From NCBI GenBank assembly GCA_965153455.1, contig OZ234499.1:5625577-5689576 (forward strand): 64,000 bases of DNA, in the 5' to 3' direction. The DNA is from Sphagnum compactum (lineage: Eukaryota > Bryophyta > Sphagnopsida > Sphagnales). The position numbers and the translations under genes are program-made. This document shows, one piece after another, positions 1 through 11,419 of this stretch. The notes under the pieces were generated by a model. The model saw only the letters and a program-made list of their open reading frames with translations, made no database searches and had not been told where the DNA came from. Each line of letters opens with the position of its first letter. Position 1 is the first letter of the stretch.

Positions 1-148
1 AACTTCTCTGCAAGCATTATTTGTCTTCAGATTTCAATTCAAAGAAAATCACAAAGCATATACTGGAATGAATGGATGTTTGACAAGAAGCTACAGAGGA
101 CAGTCAGACATCCACAAGCCAAACTTGGTAAAAGGATAAATATCTCAC

Positions 149-2950
149 CTTTGCCTTTACTGCAAATACTGGAACACATGGTTTCGTAACACCTTGGCTG
201 CCTAAACCTGTTTCCAAGAGACCTTTAGCTCTGAGTTCAGGAACATGGCTGACAAGGGTGTCGACCACTTGTGCCGTTGATCGCACTCCCACACCAGTGC
301 TCTGCCACAATTGATACATCATTAGAATCATAAAAGCAATGTAAGTTACACTCCACTTTCTTCGCCCACAAGCCAAGTACAGCAGGGACGCTAATTTCAG
401 ATAGAGGATCAAGAATGTTTTACCTTTAGGCCACTCCCTTTTCCCTTTGAATCTTCATTTGAGTCAATGTCTACCTCACATTCATCTTCTAGATCATCGT
501 CATCCAGTCGCCGCACAAAGTTTTGAGAATTCTATTAGGTAAGGAAGCAGCACAGCAGATTCACATCAATTACCAGCCATGGAAAAAACATGCATGAGAT
601 TCAAAACCATGCAGCCCCAATATTATACATGATTGACTATATATCCATAAAAGAATTTTCACAGACAAGGTTGACCTAAATTAACAAGCATGCTCTGGGA
701 CTTGGCAGCAGTGTGTATGTATTCACCTGAAAAACAACTGAGCGCAAAACTGCCTCATCTGCTTCAGCCAACTCCTTCTCCTGATCCAGGCATCCCAAAT
801 GATCCCTTTTTCATGAATGCCCCAGTTTTGACAAGAATGCCTCCATTTTGTTATCTACATCAGCTCTAACTCGAACAATGCCACACCTATGTCTATCATG
901 AAGCATGTCATATGCTCCAACAATGATGCTTACCTTGACTTCTGCAGTGCAACGAAGTGCCTGCATCATGTCGTCCACTCCCACCTTTGCATGTCGTGCC
1001 TGCAAACAATCAATCACATCAAGCTTGGGAAGGAACACACACACAGAGAACATATCTACAAGATTGCACAGAAAACTCCACAACACTTTGAAGGTGAAAC
1101 AACAAGAATAAGTGTAGCCATAACCTTATGAACTTACAAAATACACAGAGCATGCACGCGCACACACATGCAGAACCAGGAATTCAATAACAAACATCTC
1201 AAACAGTGGATGCACAGGAATAGAACACAGCATGACCAATGAATTGTCCAGAAGACCCAAGGCAGGTACTATTTCATGCACAGACATTGCTAATCCCAGT
1301 ACAGGTCTCAACTAATTTCCTTACAAGGTCCATCCTTACCCGCATTGACTTCATTTCATCCAGTGCTGCAAGAATGTCCATTTCCTGCTTCGACTCAATT
1401 GTACGATTTTCAAGTGCCTTCATCGCATCGCCCATCTCCTCTGTATTCTTCTGCTTAACTGCTTCATCCATGGCCTGAATCATCCAACAACCTCAAAAGA
1501 GTCATAATGCTTGGCATCGTGACTTATCCAGCAGTACAACAGCTGTCTCTGCTAAAACAGGTAACATTACATTACAGTATCCAGAAATATGAGCACAACC
1601 ATATTGGAGTCATGTCTTCAAATTTAAGGTTTACCAACAAAATTTCTGGAAAAGCATCATTAGGGTTTAGCAGGATCTAAAATGAGCAGACCTCATCTGC
1701 AGCTCGCCAAGGCTCAAAATTCCGAGAAGCTCCACTCTCCATTATGTAATCACTATTCTGTGGATCAGTTTTCATCATGAGTTCTGCTGAACATCTGGTG
1801 CACTTGAAGTAAAACCGAGAGATTTGGATTCCCAAATAAGTCTGCACCAGCAAAACAAAAACACCAGGTCAATTCCTAGGGCTGCTGATGCCCTATCTGC
1901 CAACAAAAATTAGATAAGCTCTTCAATGGATAGAGTTTTCAATAGTCTCAGTTTAGAGAAAAAAGAGCTAAACATTTGATGTTTACAGAAGTGATAGAAA
2001 CTGCTATGGTGATGCAGAAAACAGTATGGAATTGAGGTTCTAGAACTGTTGAACCTTCAATTCCAGAGCTTTAACTAAACACCAGGGACAACAGATTTTA
2101 TGAATCTCTTCTTCACTGAAAAATAACTCTGTGCAAAGTTCTGATTTTTTAAGATATAATGCTTTGTAGCAGCAATACAATGGTGCAGATCATCATAAGA
2201 AAGTCTTAGACACAAGCCAGACATGTTCCTCAAACCCCTCTTTAGAATTTTTCTGAAAGGTGGAAGAGCTGGTTGTCACATGCACCATAACTCCATGGAG
2301 TGACTCCATTCTTTACAGCACAAGTGGATGGAACAACTCACAGTTCGTAACAGGATGTTTGCACTTCTGACAACTTCCATCAATCCAAATCTCTTGTGGA
2401 CACTGAAGATATCAAGGACACCATGTTTAGCAACTAAACAAACTGCTTGTTTTTCTTCAACCCTAGAGCTATTGATTCCGCATCAGAAGTGAAGAACACT
2501 TTCTACGACTGTGAACAAGGTCATGTTGTTGCAGTAACCTTCCCCACAAGCACTGCGATGTTTCCTTGTTTCAAAACACTTCTGGTAACATCTAGCAACC
2601 TGATTTGAGGAGGTTTCATGCCATTTTCCCTAACCTTTTAAGCTTTGTTTTCATGCCTTAATGCACACAAAACTACCAACGGAGTTCTTCTGCAAGGAAG
2701 TTAGGGTTTGGTGTGGGGGGCGGGGGAAAAATGGATTGAAAAGAAAGCGTACCTCGCCTTCGCAATCTTCTTTCCGCGAGTTGAATTTGGTGCCTTTGTA
2801 GATATAGTTGCCGCAGGTGGTGCAGCGGATACTCGTGGGAAGCATCATGCGCGGCTTGATCTGCTGATTCTCGGGCTGCTTGCGCCTCGGGATTTTGGCT
2901 GGATCAAAATCCGGCGGATAGTACTTGTTCAACACTTTTCTTTCTCCCAT
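149..2950 (-). CDS. YJU2: YJU2/CWC16-family (CCDC94) splicing factor, 3'-partial
   Basis: Spliceosome-associated protein of the CWC16 family; in yeast Yju2 acts with the Prp19-associated (NTC) complex to promote the first step of splicing, so a nuclear role is expected. Coding exons on the minus strand: 2950-2753, 1841-1692, 1474-1340, 999-934, 780-727, 531-424 and 301-149. All junctions are GT-AG and phase 0, giving 288 codons before the window ends. The start ATG at 2950 opens with [17 protein letters not shown], the family's diagnostic N terminus. Two CxxC pairs (Cys43/46 and Cys80/83) form the expected zinc-binding site, followed by the [11 protein letters not shown] block and a charged helical stretch ([24 protein letters not shown]). 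The acidic segment [11 protein letters not shown] lies in exon 6. The first six exons are secure. The acceptor of exon 7 was chosen by phase and is less certain. The C-terminal exon or exons lie left of position 149 or outside the window. Confidence 0.93.
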
Positions 2951-3220
2951 CCTGCTTGCTTGCAGCTCACAAACCCAACTTCCAAAACAAGAACTGCTAT
3001 GCCCCTTCTTCTGGTCTGACGTAATATGCTGCCTTCGGCCTTCTTCTTCTTCTTCTTCTTCTTCTGCTTCTCCTCCTTCTGGTTTGCTTCAGAGCTTTGA
3101 AAGCAAAATTTCTGCTTTCACACAAAACCCTAATAAAGCATCATCCACATCCCAAGCGAGCCAGTACCCACCACCAGTACTGAGTGTTTGCAGAGTTTTC
3201 AATCGCCAAAAGTGAGGAAA
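2951..3220 (-). promoter_or_regulatory. Presumed 5' leader/promoter of the YJU2 gene with a CTT (GAA) repeat
   Basis: This stretch lies immediately upstream of the YJU2 start on the minus strand. It holds a trinucleotide tract of CTT on the plus strand (about 3043-3066), which reads GAA in the transcript orientation, a composition often found in plant 5' leaders. No TATA box or transcription start can be assigned by eye. Confidence 0.35.
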
Positions 3221-3259
3221 CATAATCTAAATCGCCATATCTTAATATTTGGTTTTCAG

Positions 3260-3345
3260 TGTATAGCCAAAAATACAGAAAGATGACTATTTATGATTAT
3301 TATTTTTTATTTTCTTTATAGCCAGATTTTTGGCTATATTTTCCT
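3260..3345. repeat. Short imperfect inverted repeat (hairpin-forming)
   Basis: TATAGCCAAAAAT near 3263 is matched by its reverse complement ATTTTTGGCTATA near 3328-3341, separated by about 50 AT-rich bases. It could be a small MITE remnant, but no target duplication is evident. Confidence 0.4.
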
Positions 3346-3712
3346 AGGGTGATAAACACTTTTTTCTTACCTCTTTCTATGGATGATCGCCACTTTAGCC
3401 ACAAACCAAAATTCTTTAAAAAACATTGCTCCTCCTTGACGCTTTGACTTGATAAGAAAATGTTTTGAAATGGGCACCTACCTATACCTTAGGGTAAGTA
3501 AGCCCATCACCAAACATTGACCCATGATCGATGTCTTTGTTGGTGACAGAAAGGCTTATGAACAAACGGTTTTAAAAACTTTGTTTGGTTTTCTTTTTTA
3601 ATTTAATAAATTATTATGATTTTAAGCTTCCAAGTAGTGATATTTTTTATGTTTTCAATTATGTGTGTGGCATCTAATTTTTAAAAAAAGAAATGTACAA
3701 TTTTAAAAAAAT

Positions 3713-3975
3713 GTTTGGTGATAAGTTTAGAATTTTGTCGTGTTTCGATGCATTCAAATTTGTGAAAATCCCAATGTATTGGGCTTCAAGTGTTTGGTTT
3801 AAGAGTGTGATTTAGGGCAAATCCACAAAATTTGACGACTCATTATGTGAGGGCAATATTTGGTGATGGGTTTAGAGTTGTCACATTCCAATACACACTT
3901 AAATACATATCTCTTAAAATCCCAATTCAAGGGTGTTTATGTGTTTGGCTAATGGTGTGATTTATGCACCTTCTA
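3713..3975. repeat. Two tandem copies of a ~145-bp degenerate repeat
   Basis: TTTGGTGATA at about 3714 recurs as TTTGGTGATG at about 3859, and both are followed in the same order by GTTTAGA, AAAATCCCAAT, GTGTTTGG and GTGTGATTTA. The spacing is about 145 bp. The copies are diverged and no coding potential is seen. Confidence 0.6.
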
Positions 3976-6050
3976 ACAATTCAACCTAAGAATCAAACTA
4001 CGCATTGTTGGCTTGGGATACTATGGCTTAAAATTTATGAACAACCTTTAAGGATTACCAAAAAGATCCCTACACTTCATACTTTGCATTTCTTGCCGAA
4101 ACAAGAGCATTAGAATATCAATTCTCAAATTTCAAGTTCAATCCAATTGTTCAACTAGGCATTCATTCTTCTCAACTAATCAAAACATGTCCAACTTATT
4201 AGCAAGTGTCCTAATGAACTCCAATATTTTTTTTAAAGATTTTTAGTTCCCAATGCAATATTGCTAAGATCAACACAAATGTGAAAGTAGAAAAATAATA
4301 TGATGAATGCAAATTTTCATACATAAACAAAATCTTAATAAAAAAGTTCAACAAGTTTTTAAACCATCATTGGATATAATAATATATAGTATCACAAATA
4401 GGAAAGACTGCAAAGAAAGTAGGCTACTGTAGATTTCAGCATGCTCCAATGTATAGAAGCTTGAGATTCATACCCACAACGAACACAACAATAAGAAATG
4501 AAAATTTAGAGTGAAAAGACTTTGTAAATTTTTTGCTTTCATTATTTGTACTAAAGTTTTTTATTCATATGCAATGAATTCATTTCTTGGCTTAATCCAC
4601 TTTTTATTTTCTTAGTATGATTATAGGAAGGATTTAAAGGCATACCTCTTGTGGGGTTTGATCACATACCTTTGATTTATTGGAGGTGTTAAGGTTAGGA
4701 GGACAAGGCTCACATGATGTTCAATGTGTCTTGTAGGAGAAGGAAGAGGTTGCCGGATTGACCAATTATGGATAAGGAAAATGTTTTATTTCAACCTACA
4801 TCACACAAAAGACAACCATGAATAGGGACCATGCTACACATGGAACATGTAAATGCACAAATGAATCATTAGAAAAAGCCCTGGATGTAATGAAAAAAAG
4901 GGGTAACTTCAATAAAAAAGACCAACAAACTATGAAATATATATTCTTAAGTTCCTTAATTTCCAACCATATAAATGACAAAACCAAATTTTAGAAAGTT
5001 GGCCCACTAAGTATGTAAAGGAAGAGGATGTAATTGTCATTACTTGAATTCTAAACATGCAAAAATGTGGCCTATTAATAATATTGTAGCAACTCAAGAT
5101 GAAGGTGGTAAAACTTATTTAAACCTAATTTAGGTCATTTCAAAATGGTGTACCATGAAACTCTTGGCAGTATTACTTTTTTTTTTTAAAACCCAAAATT
5201 GACCATTCATCTTGGAAAAAGACTTGAAGTTTGTAATGCACAAGGTTTGACAAGCTAGTTATGTAATTCATTTTCCCAAACTTATAAATAAGTTACACTT
5301 AACATAATTACAATGTAAAACACATTTAGAATGTAAACAAGATGGGAATCCAGTAGGCAAACAATCAAGTGTTTATTTTTTAACTAAACAAAGTTCACAC
5401 CAACTTTACAACACCATCCCCAAATCTCAAGAATGGCTAATTATGAATTGTGTAATCATTGCAACAAACATATTTTTATTAGGATTTTACATTTTAAAGG
5501 ATGAAAAACTATAAAATGATTACATTAGACCATGCAAACTAGAGGCCTACATGGCCATACAAAAGAAAGTTTGGATGACAACATTCATGTTCCAAGAATT
5601 ATTAATCTTTTTAAAAACATATGTACCTTTTGGGATTTTTGAAGCAAATTTGCATCTTTTAATCTTAAATGGACATAGATCACATGTTATTATAGAAGCA
5701 ATATTACAAACACAACAACTTGGTTTAAACATCATTACATTTCCTTTCCATAAATCATACATGCATTACAACCTTTAAATGCATTTTGCTTTAAACCTTT
5801 CAAAATACTAAAAAAGAAAAAAATAGTGCAATGGTTAAAAATAATTACACAAAACTAGACAAGATCACATTAGTTAGGTGTCAAGGACAAAACAAAGATA
5901 AAACTTGAAGGATTTTATATCACTTTACAAACAAAAAAGTTGAAAATGAATAGGAACTAGATGACATTATGTTTAAATAAGGCATGACACAAGTTAGGCA
6001 TGAAATGAATTAAGAGTACAAAGGTGATAACTTACATTGAACAAAATTAG
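3976..6050. other. AT-rich spacer, no supported gene
   Basis: Open frames here are short (under 80 codons), AT-driven and resemble no recognised protein. The overlapping open frames at 5547-5778 on both strands are a chance sense/antisense pair. Confidence 0.6.
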
Positions 6051-6059
6051 GGAATGGTG

Positions 6060-6490
6060 CCCTTTAAACCTTTACTTTACTTCAAATGGAAGTTTCTAAA
6101 AGTTCATCAACCTTTTCAAAATATTCATCAACTAACCTTCTATAAACTTGTACTAAATAACCTTATAAAAACTTCTAGTAACCATGTTTTAAAAAAGATT
6201 TTTTAATTTTTTTGCTAAAAGTTTTTGTTAATGACATCTTCTAAAAACTTCCACCTTCCTTTTAAAACAAATTCTACCAACTTTTTGGTTTAAAAACTTC
6301 CAACAACAATTATTTTTTAGAAGTTTTTCCTAACTATTTTTAAAAAGTTTATATTGATTTTTTTTCTAAATGTTTCCGCCAACTATTCTTCCAGAAGCTT
6401 TCATCAATTTCATTTTTTAGAAGCTTTCATTAATTACATCTTTTAAAAACTTCCAGTAATTGCATCTTCTAAAAACTTTCAAAGATATTT
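6060..6490. repeat. Degenerate short tandem repeat, ~30-35 bp units
   Basis: Variants of TTTAGAAGCTTTCATCAATT and their relatives (TCTAAAAACTTCCA, TTTTAGAAGTTTTT) recur roughly every 30-35 bp. The units alternate partly in orientation, so the stretch is locally self-complementary. Confidence 0.5.
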
Positions 6491-8460
6491 TTAAACTTTA
6501 TTTTATTGTTTAATGTTCATGATGTTAGGTAGGTAGACAAAACATTGGATCAAACATTATCTAAACTTAATATCAAATTATATGGATTTAAGGTTACATG
6601 AATTTAGCTTATAAACCCTATGGCCATGGATGACTTGAGACCCTACCTAATGATATGTATATATTAACAAATAACAACATGGAAGATGAATATGTTTACA
6701 TGTTTAACAAAGAAACTAATGGTAATCCTAGATGGGGTAATAATTTGTTACCACAATATTCATGAGTATTGCACAATTAATCAACTTGCACCAAATGGAT
6801 AGGATTTTGATTACCTTCCTTCATCTGAGAAGAAATATTATGTGAAGATGTTACAAAAAATTGTTTTCACAAGATATAACCCCATGTAGGGAATGAATCA
6901 TGATGAACTTTGAGAAAGAGCCTTCATAACCCTTGGAAGAAACTCAAGTTAGGCCAAATCAAATTTACGAAACATTGTCTTTTACTAGTTTGTTATCCTT
7001 GCTGCATTTGCATAAAAACCAAGGGTAATAAACCTTTAGTGGATTATTTACAATCTTATGTCATGAACATTTGAAGAATAATTAAGAATCAACAAACCAT
7101 GGATAGGAATAGTAGAAGAAATCATGGAAAATAATCGATAGGAAAAATGATGGCATATTTTTTTATTATGATTGAATGTGCAACTCAAAAGGCCATTGAG
7201 AGGCAAACAAAAACACAATTCATAACAACTAGTTTGTTAGAATAATGAAGAAGCAATGGATTCATTCCAATCTAACTTTCAAATAAAACTATGAGTTCAC
7301 TTAATAATGTTTTGAGGTGGTAACTTAGGCTAATATCAAAAGCTCACAAATTAGCCAAATCAAATATAAGAGCTCGAATGTTACCAATAAGACATGTTCT
7401 TACAAGATTACATTAGCCATCATGAACACGTACATGTGAAACAAAAGGAAGGGGGTGTTGCAAACTCCAATGTCGACGCCTACAACCATTGTTGTCAACA
7501 CACATAAACTAAACAACATAAAACTTCATAAATTTAGCGCATTATATCCACCCCCCCCCCCCCCTCTTATTTAAGGCTAAGGTTTCATGAAATTAGATAA
7601 CCACATGAAAAGTCATGCAAAACATGTTTTAGAGGTACACAATTAGTTCTAAGTTGAAAAGATTAGCATGCTAGGTGTAAATGAGAGCCCCATCATTAGT
7701 CACCTAGTTGTAATCCCCCCAAATCCTCATCTGACTAAGTGTCCCATTGAAGAAAAACTTAGGGCATTTCCTACCATCTAACTGTACAGGAATGAGATCC
7801 TAGGTTTATTTATTACACTAAGGACAAAACCGTTTGTCAACCGGTACCTCATGCAATGGTGGTGTTTGTAAATTCATCCCAACTAGGCCCTTTGATAATT
7901 ACTTATTGGTTGGTGGTCATATTGGGGAAGGTAGTGCCAAATTTCCATTAATTACTATATGAAGTGATACCATAATTCTAATTACAAAAGACTATAGTTG
8001 CTACCTAGCAATAACCAACTACCTATCGTTATTTAATTAATATACATAATAACATTAGAAAATAGGGGTAATTTAAACAATGAAGATGTGAAAAAAATAG
8101 TGGAAACAAGTACAAATATAAGGAAAAGGGATGGTAATTTTGCAATATAGCAAAATTAACACCCAACGCCAAAAATCATTGATTTTTCGCATTTTTCTTT
8201 TTTATTTTCCCCAAATAAAAATGCTACAACCCGCCTTTCCAACCATACTTCTTCCTCTTTGCATCATTTTTCTTCTCATCAAGGAACAATCCAAGTCTTA
8301 CAATATTGTGCAATCACATATCAAGGTGGTGGATGGATGTGTAATGGACAAGAATCCAACTCTCATGAAAGACATGGGATGCAATTATTAGGGTTCATCC
8401 TTTGACTAAAAGGAATGAGGATCATTGCTTATGGAAATCAATTTACCACTTGCTTAAATA
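6491..8460. other. AT-rich spacer with a C14 homopolymer at 7551-7564
   Basis: No gene is recognised. A run of 14 C at 7551-7564 stands out in an otherwise AT-rich context and could be a site of length polymorphism. The open frame at 8131-8391 resembles no known protein and has no splice-supported continuation. Confidence 0.55.
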
Positions 8461-8469
8461 TTTTTTCAA

Positions 8470-9080
8470 ATGGTGAATTTCCCATTAGTAAAAGATTGTG
8501 TAAAATGTCTTAGAGTTTTTTGTGAATTATACATTGATGGAAATGGAGATAATTGGGAAGTTGATGATGGTACACAAATTATGCATGAAACCAAAAAAGT
8601 TGGAAAATTGGATCCAATAAAATTGAGAAAATTAGAGAATGGATGAATTTGAGACAATTTGAAACTATGGAACTAGGGAAAAAGTTTAGAAAGTTGGATA
8701 ATGGATGAACCCACTAAAAGTTTTGAAAGTTGGAACTCAAGAAAATTGAATCCAGAAATTGGGAAAAATGAATAATTAGATGAAAGTTGAAAGGTTTGGG
8801 CAATGGATGAAGTTGGGAAAGTTGGAAAGCTAGAACATGCAAAAGATGTAAAATGGAACAATGAATGAACTTGAAAAAGTTGAGAAATATGGAACTTGGG
8901 GGAAAAAAATATTAAAATTTGAGACAATGAATGAACTTGGGGAAGTTGGGATATCATTGGAGTAGAATTCACAAAATTTTAGAAATATAATCATTGCATG
9001 GAATTGAGGAAGTTGGAGAAATGGAATGTAATAAAATTGAGAGTGAGAAAATTGGACAATGAATGAATTGATGTAATCAT
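8470..9080. repeat. Purine-rich degenerate tandem repeat
   Basis: Variants of ACAATGAATGAACTTGGGGA and GAAGTTGGGAAAGTTGGA recur at irregular 30-60 bp intervals. The plus strand is strongly A/G-biased throughout. The open frames on the minus strand (8466-8657, 8673-8972) are by-products of the lack of stop codons on the pyrimidine strand. Confidence 0.55.
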
Positions 9081-10470
9081 TCCGCTGAATTTTTAAAAAT
9101 TATATTGATTTATTAATATAGTTATGTTTCTGAATTTTTCTTTTGCTTTTAGCATTACTTACGTTGAGCAAGGTTGGAACTACTTTTTATCTTTGGAAAC
9201 TTTTCTAATTATGGTACTAATTGTTATTAGACAAATGTTTCAAAAGTATTACAAAAAGTGTTAAGGGTTTTTTTTTTATTTGTGTTAAATCTTCTATTAG
9301 TATTTTTTATTGTCATGTGCTCATGTTCGAATGGCATTTACATATCTAATTGTATTTCTTGACTTGCCATATTTGTACAAATATTATATAGAATGTGATT
9401 TAACATCCCTTTGACCCTATGTTTGCATGCTTATTTTTAATAAGATAAATGTTAAATAAATGATATTTTTTATCCCTACCCTTGACCTGTAACATGGTAA
9501 ATTTTTGTTAGTTACATAAATTTCAGACCATATGGTTTCATCTACTTGGATTGGAATTTTTTCATATCTTATATACTTTTGCCTAGCTAATATTTTCTTG
9601 AATTTTTTTCTGTTTAGTCTTATATGGATAATATATAACATACCTACGCAATATTGGTATACAAAATACTATAATATTAACATATTGCAAGATTATCTAT
9701 AAACTAAGGAAATTTGAAACAATAATTAACTTACAATGAAATAATTTCTTACCCTTACCATATCTACCATTATGTTTGTAATTTGGTTTTCGCAAGTTTA
9801 AATTTAGAATGTGCACATTGGCATTTGATCCAAAATCAAATTAAACATTCCCGCACTCACTTATTTCATTAAACATCCTTTCAAAGAATATATGTGTGTG
9901 TTTCAAATAATAACTAAATATAACTAAAAATGGAAGGTAAATTTAATTTATCTCTTCTCACCAAGTTATTATAATTGTGTGACACTTAGAAAACCTTATT
10001 CAAGTGCTTTCAATACCAAACACATATTAAACAACACTTTTGATTTCAAAGTAAATGCATGTTACAATGTACACATTCTTTCTCAAAATTAGAAACATGT
10101 ATAGTATCAAAAGTAATAACACATAGTATTTCACTCATTTTGAATTTTTAAAAATTGTATATATAGTTGATTCAAACATTAAAAATAATATAAGTCGTAT
10201 AAACCACAAATATGAAATTGTTTCATAATTGTGTTTTTATGTAAATGCACACCAATTTAGTTATAAAGGTTTTTGAAAACACCTTATTTGACAACAATGT
10301 ACCATTTTTCATTAATTTAAAAGTTTTTTTTTTTTTAGAATGATAAAAATAACCTTTAGCAAAATTACACCTTCAATGGGAGAAAATTTTACAAATTAAA
10401 AATATTGTAATCATCAACATTATCAAAACATAATGTACTAATAAATATTTATCTATCATCAAATTTGAAC
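9081..10470. other. AT-rich spacer, nothing recognised
   Basis: There are only short AT-driven open frames, no conserved motifs, and no repeats longer than a few tens of bases visible by eye. Confidence 0.5.
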
Positions 10471-10485
10471 TTACACTACTAGAAA

Positions 10486-10720
10486 TTATGTCATATGCAA
10501 CCACCATGTTTGCAACTGGGATGCAACTGCCGGTTGCATGTAACTATGCAGGGTTTTTTATGCAACTGCAATGGATTTTTCCCCCCTTTTCGGGTGTGTA
10601 TGCAACTATGGTGCAATTATGATCACCTTCATCCCAACTTTTGGATGATTTCTGTGTATACTAACGTATATATTTGATATGCATATACTCATAGTTGCAT
10701 GTGCAACCAAATTAAGCCAA
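10486..10720. repeat. CACTA subterminal repeats (TGCAAC/GTTGCA motifs)
   Basis: About nine copies of TGCAACT, TGCAACC, GTGCAA or the inverse GTTGCATG lie in this 235-bp stretch. In En/Spm such subterminal motifs bind the TNPA-type protein. That function is family knowledge and cannot be shown here. Confidence 0.65.
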
Positions 10721-11419
10721 CTATGGTCTTTTGGTAAGCTAGGTACACATTTCTTGTAGGCATGTCTAGGATTAGGGTTGCTTACAAATGACAACCCCAT
10801 TCATAAGGTTTAGGATATAGCTGAAAAATAACCTAATCTATTTTGCCACCTACCTAATATAGTGGATATATCCCCAACTTTTAGTAGCTTGCTCCACAAA
10901 CATTTAGAAAACAACTGACAATGGAAGATATCAATTTTACTTACAATAGTTTATCACTTGATGAAGCAAAACAATGTATATGTGTATTCAACAATAAGGT
11001 CCAATTAATCCCCTCAAGATATGTGGGTTTGACATGTGGAAATAATCTATTTTATTCCAACAATTATCCAGTACAACTGAGGGTCTCATGGCACATATAC
11101 ACCTTATAGTCCATGGTTGGTTCCAAAGTATGTGGTGATTAGATATTAGAGAGGGTTGACATTGGTAGATGTGAAACACAATAATGACTAATGATGCAAC
11201 CTAGTGATGAGGAGATGTTATTCCCCATAACATCTCTATTCATTCAAGGCCAACTTCATCGTCACCAAATGACCTCTGAAGCTTTTCAGCATCTAAAATT
11301 GCATCAGCTCCAGTCAATTCAATTGCACCAACAAGTGCCATGTTCCTTGGTACCTCTGGAATTTCTAGAGGCACATCTACTCCAATTAAGTTGTCTAGCA
11401 TGGTAACTTCATCACTATC

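Noticed and set aside
104-412. 102-codon open frame on the minus strand
   Set aside because: Only its part 301-149 is read as an exon of the YJU2 gene; the rest is intron read-through.
889-1131. Plus-strand open frames over the YJU2 exons
   Set aside because: Antisense shadows of real minus-strand exons.
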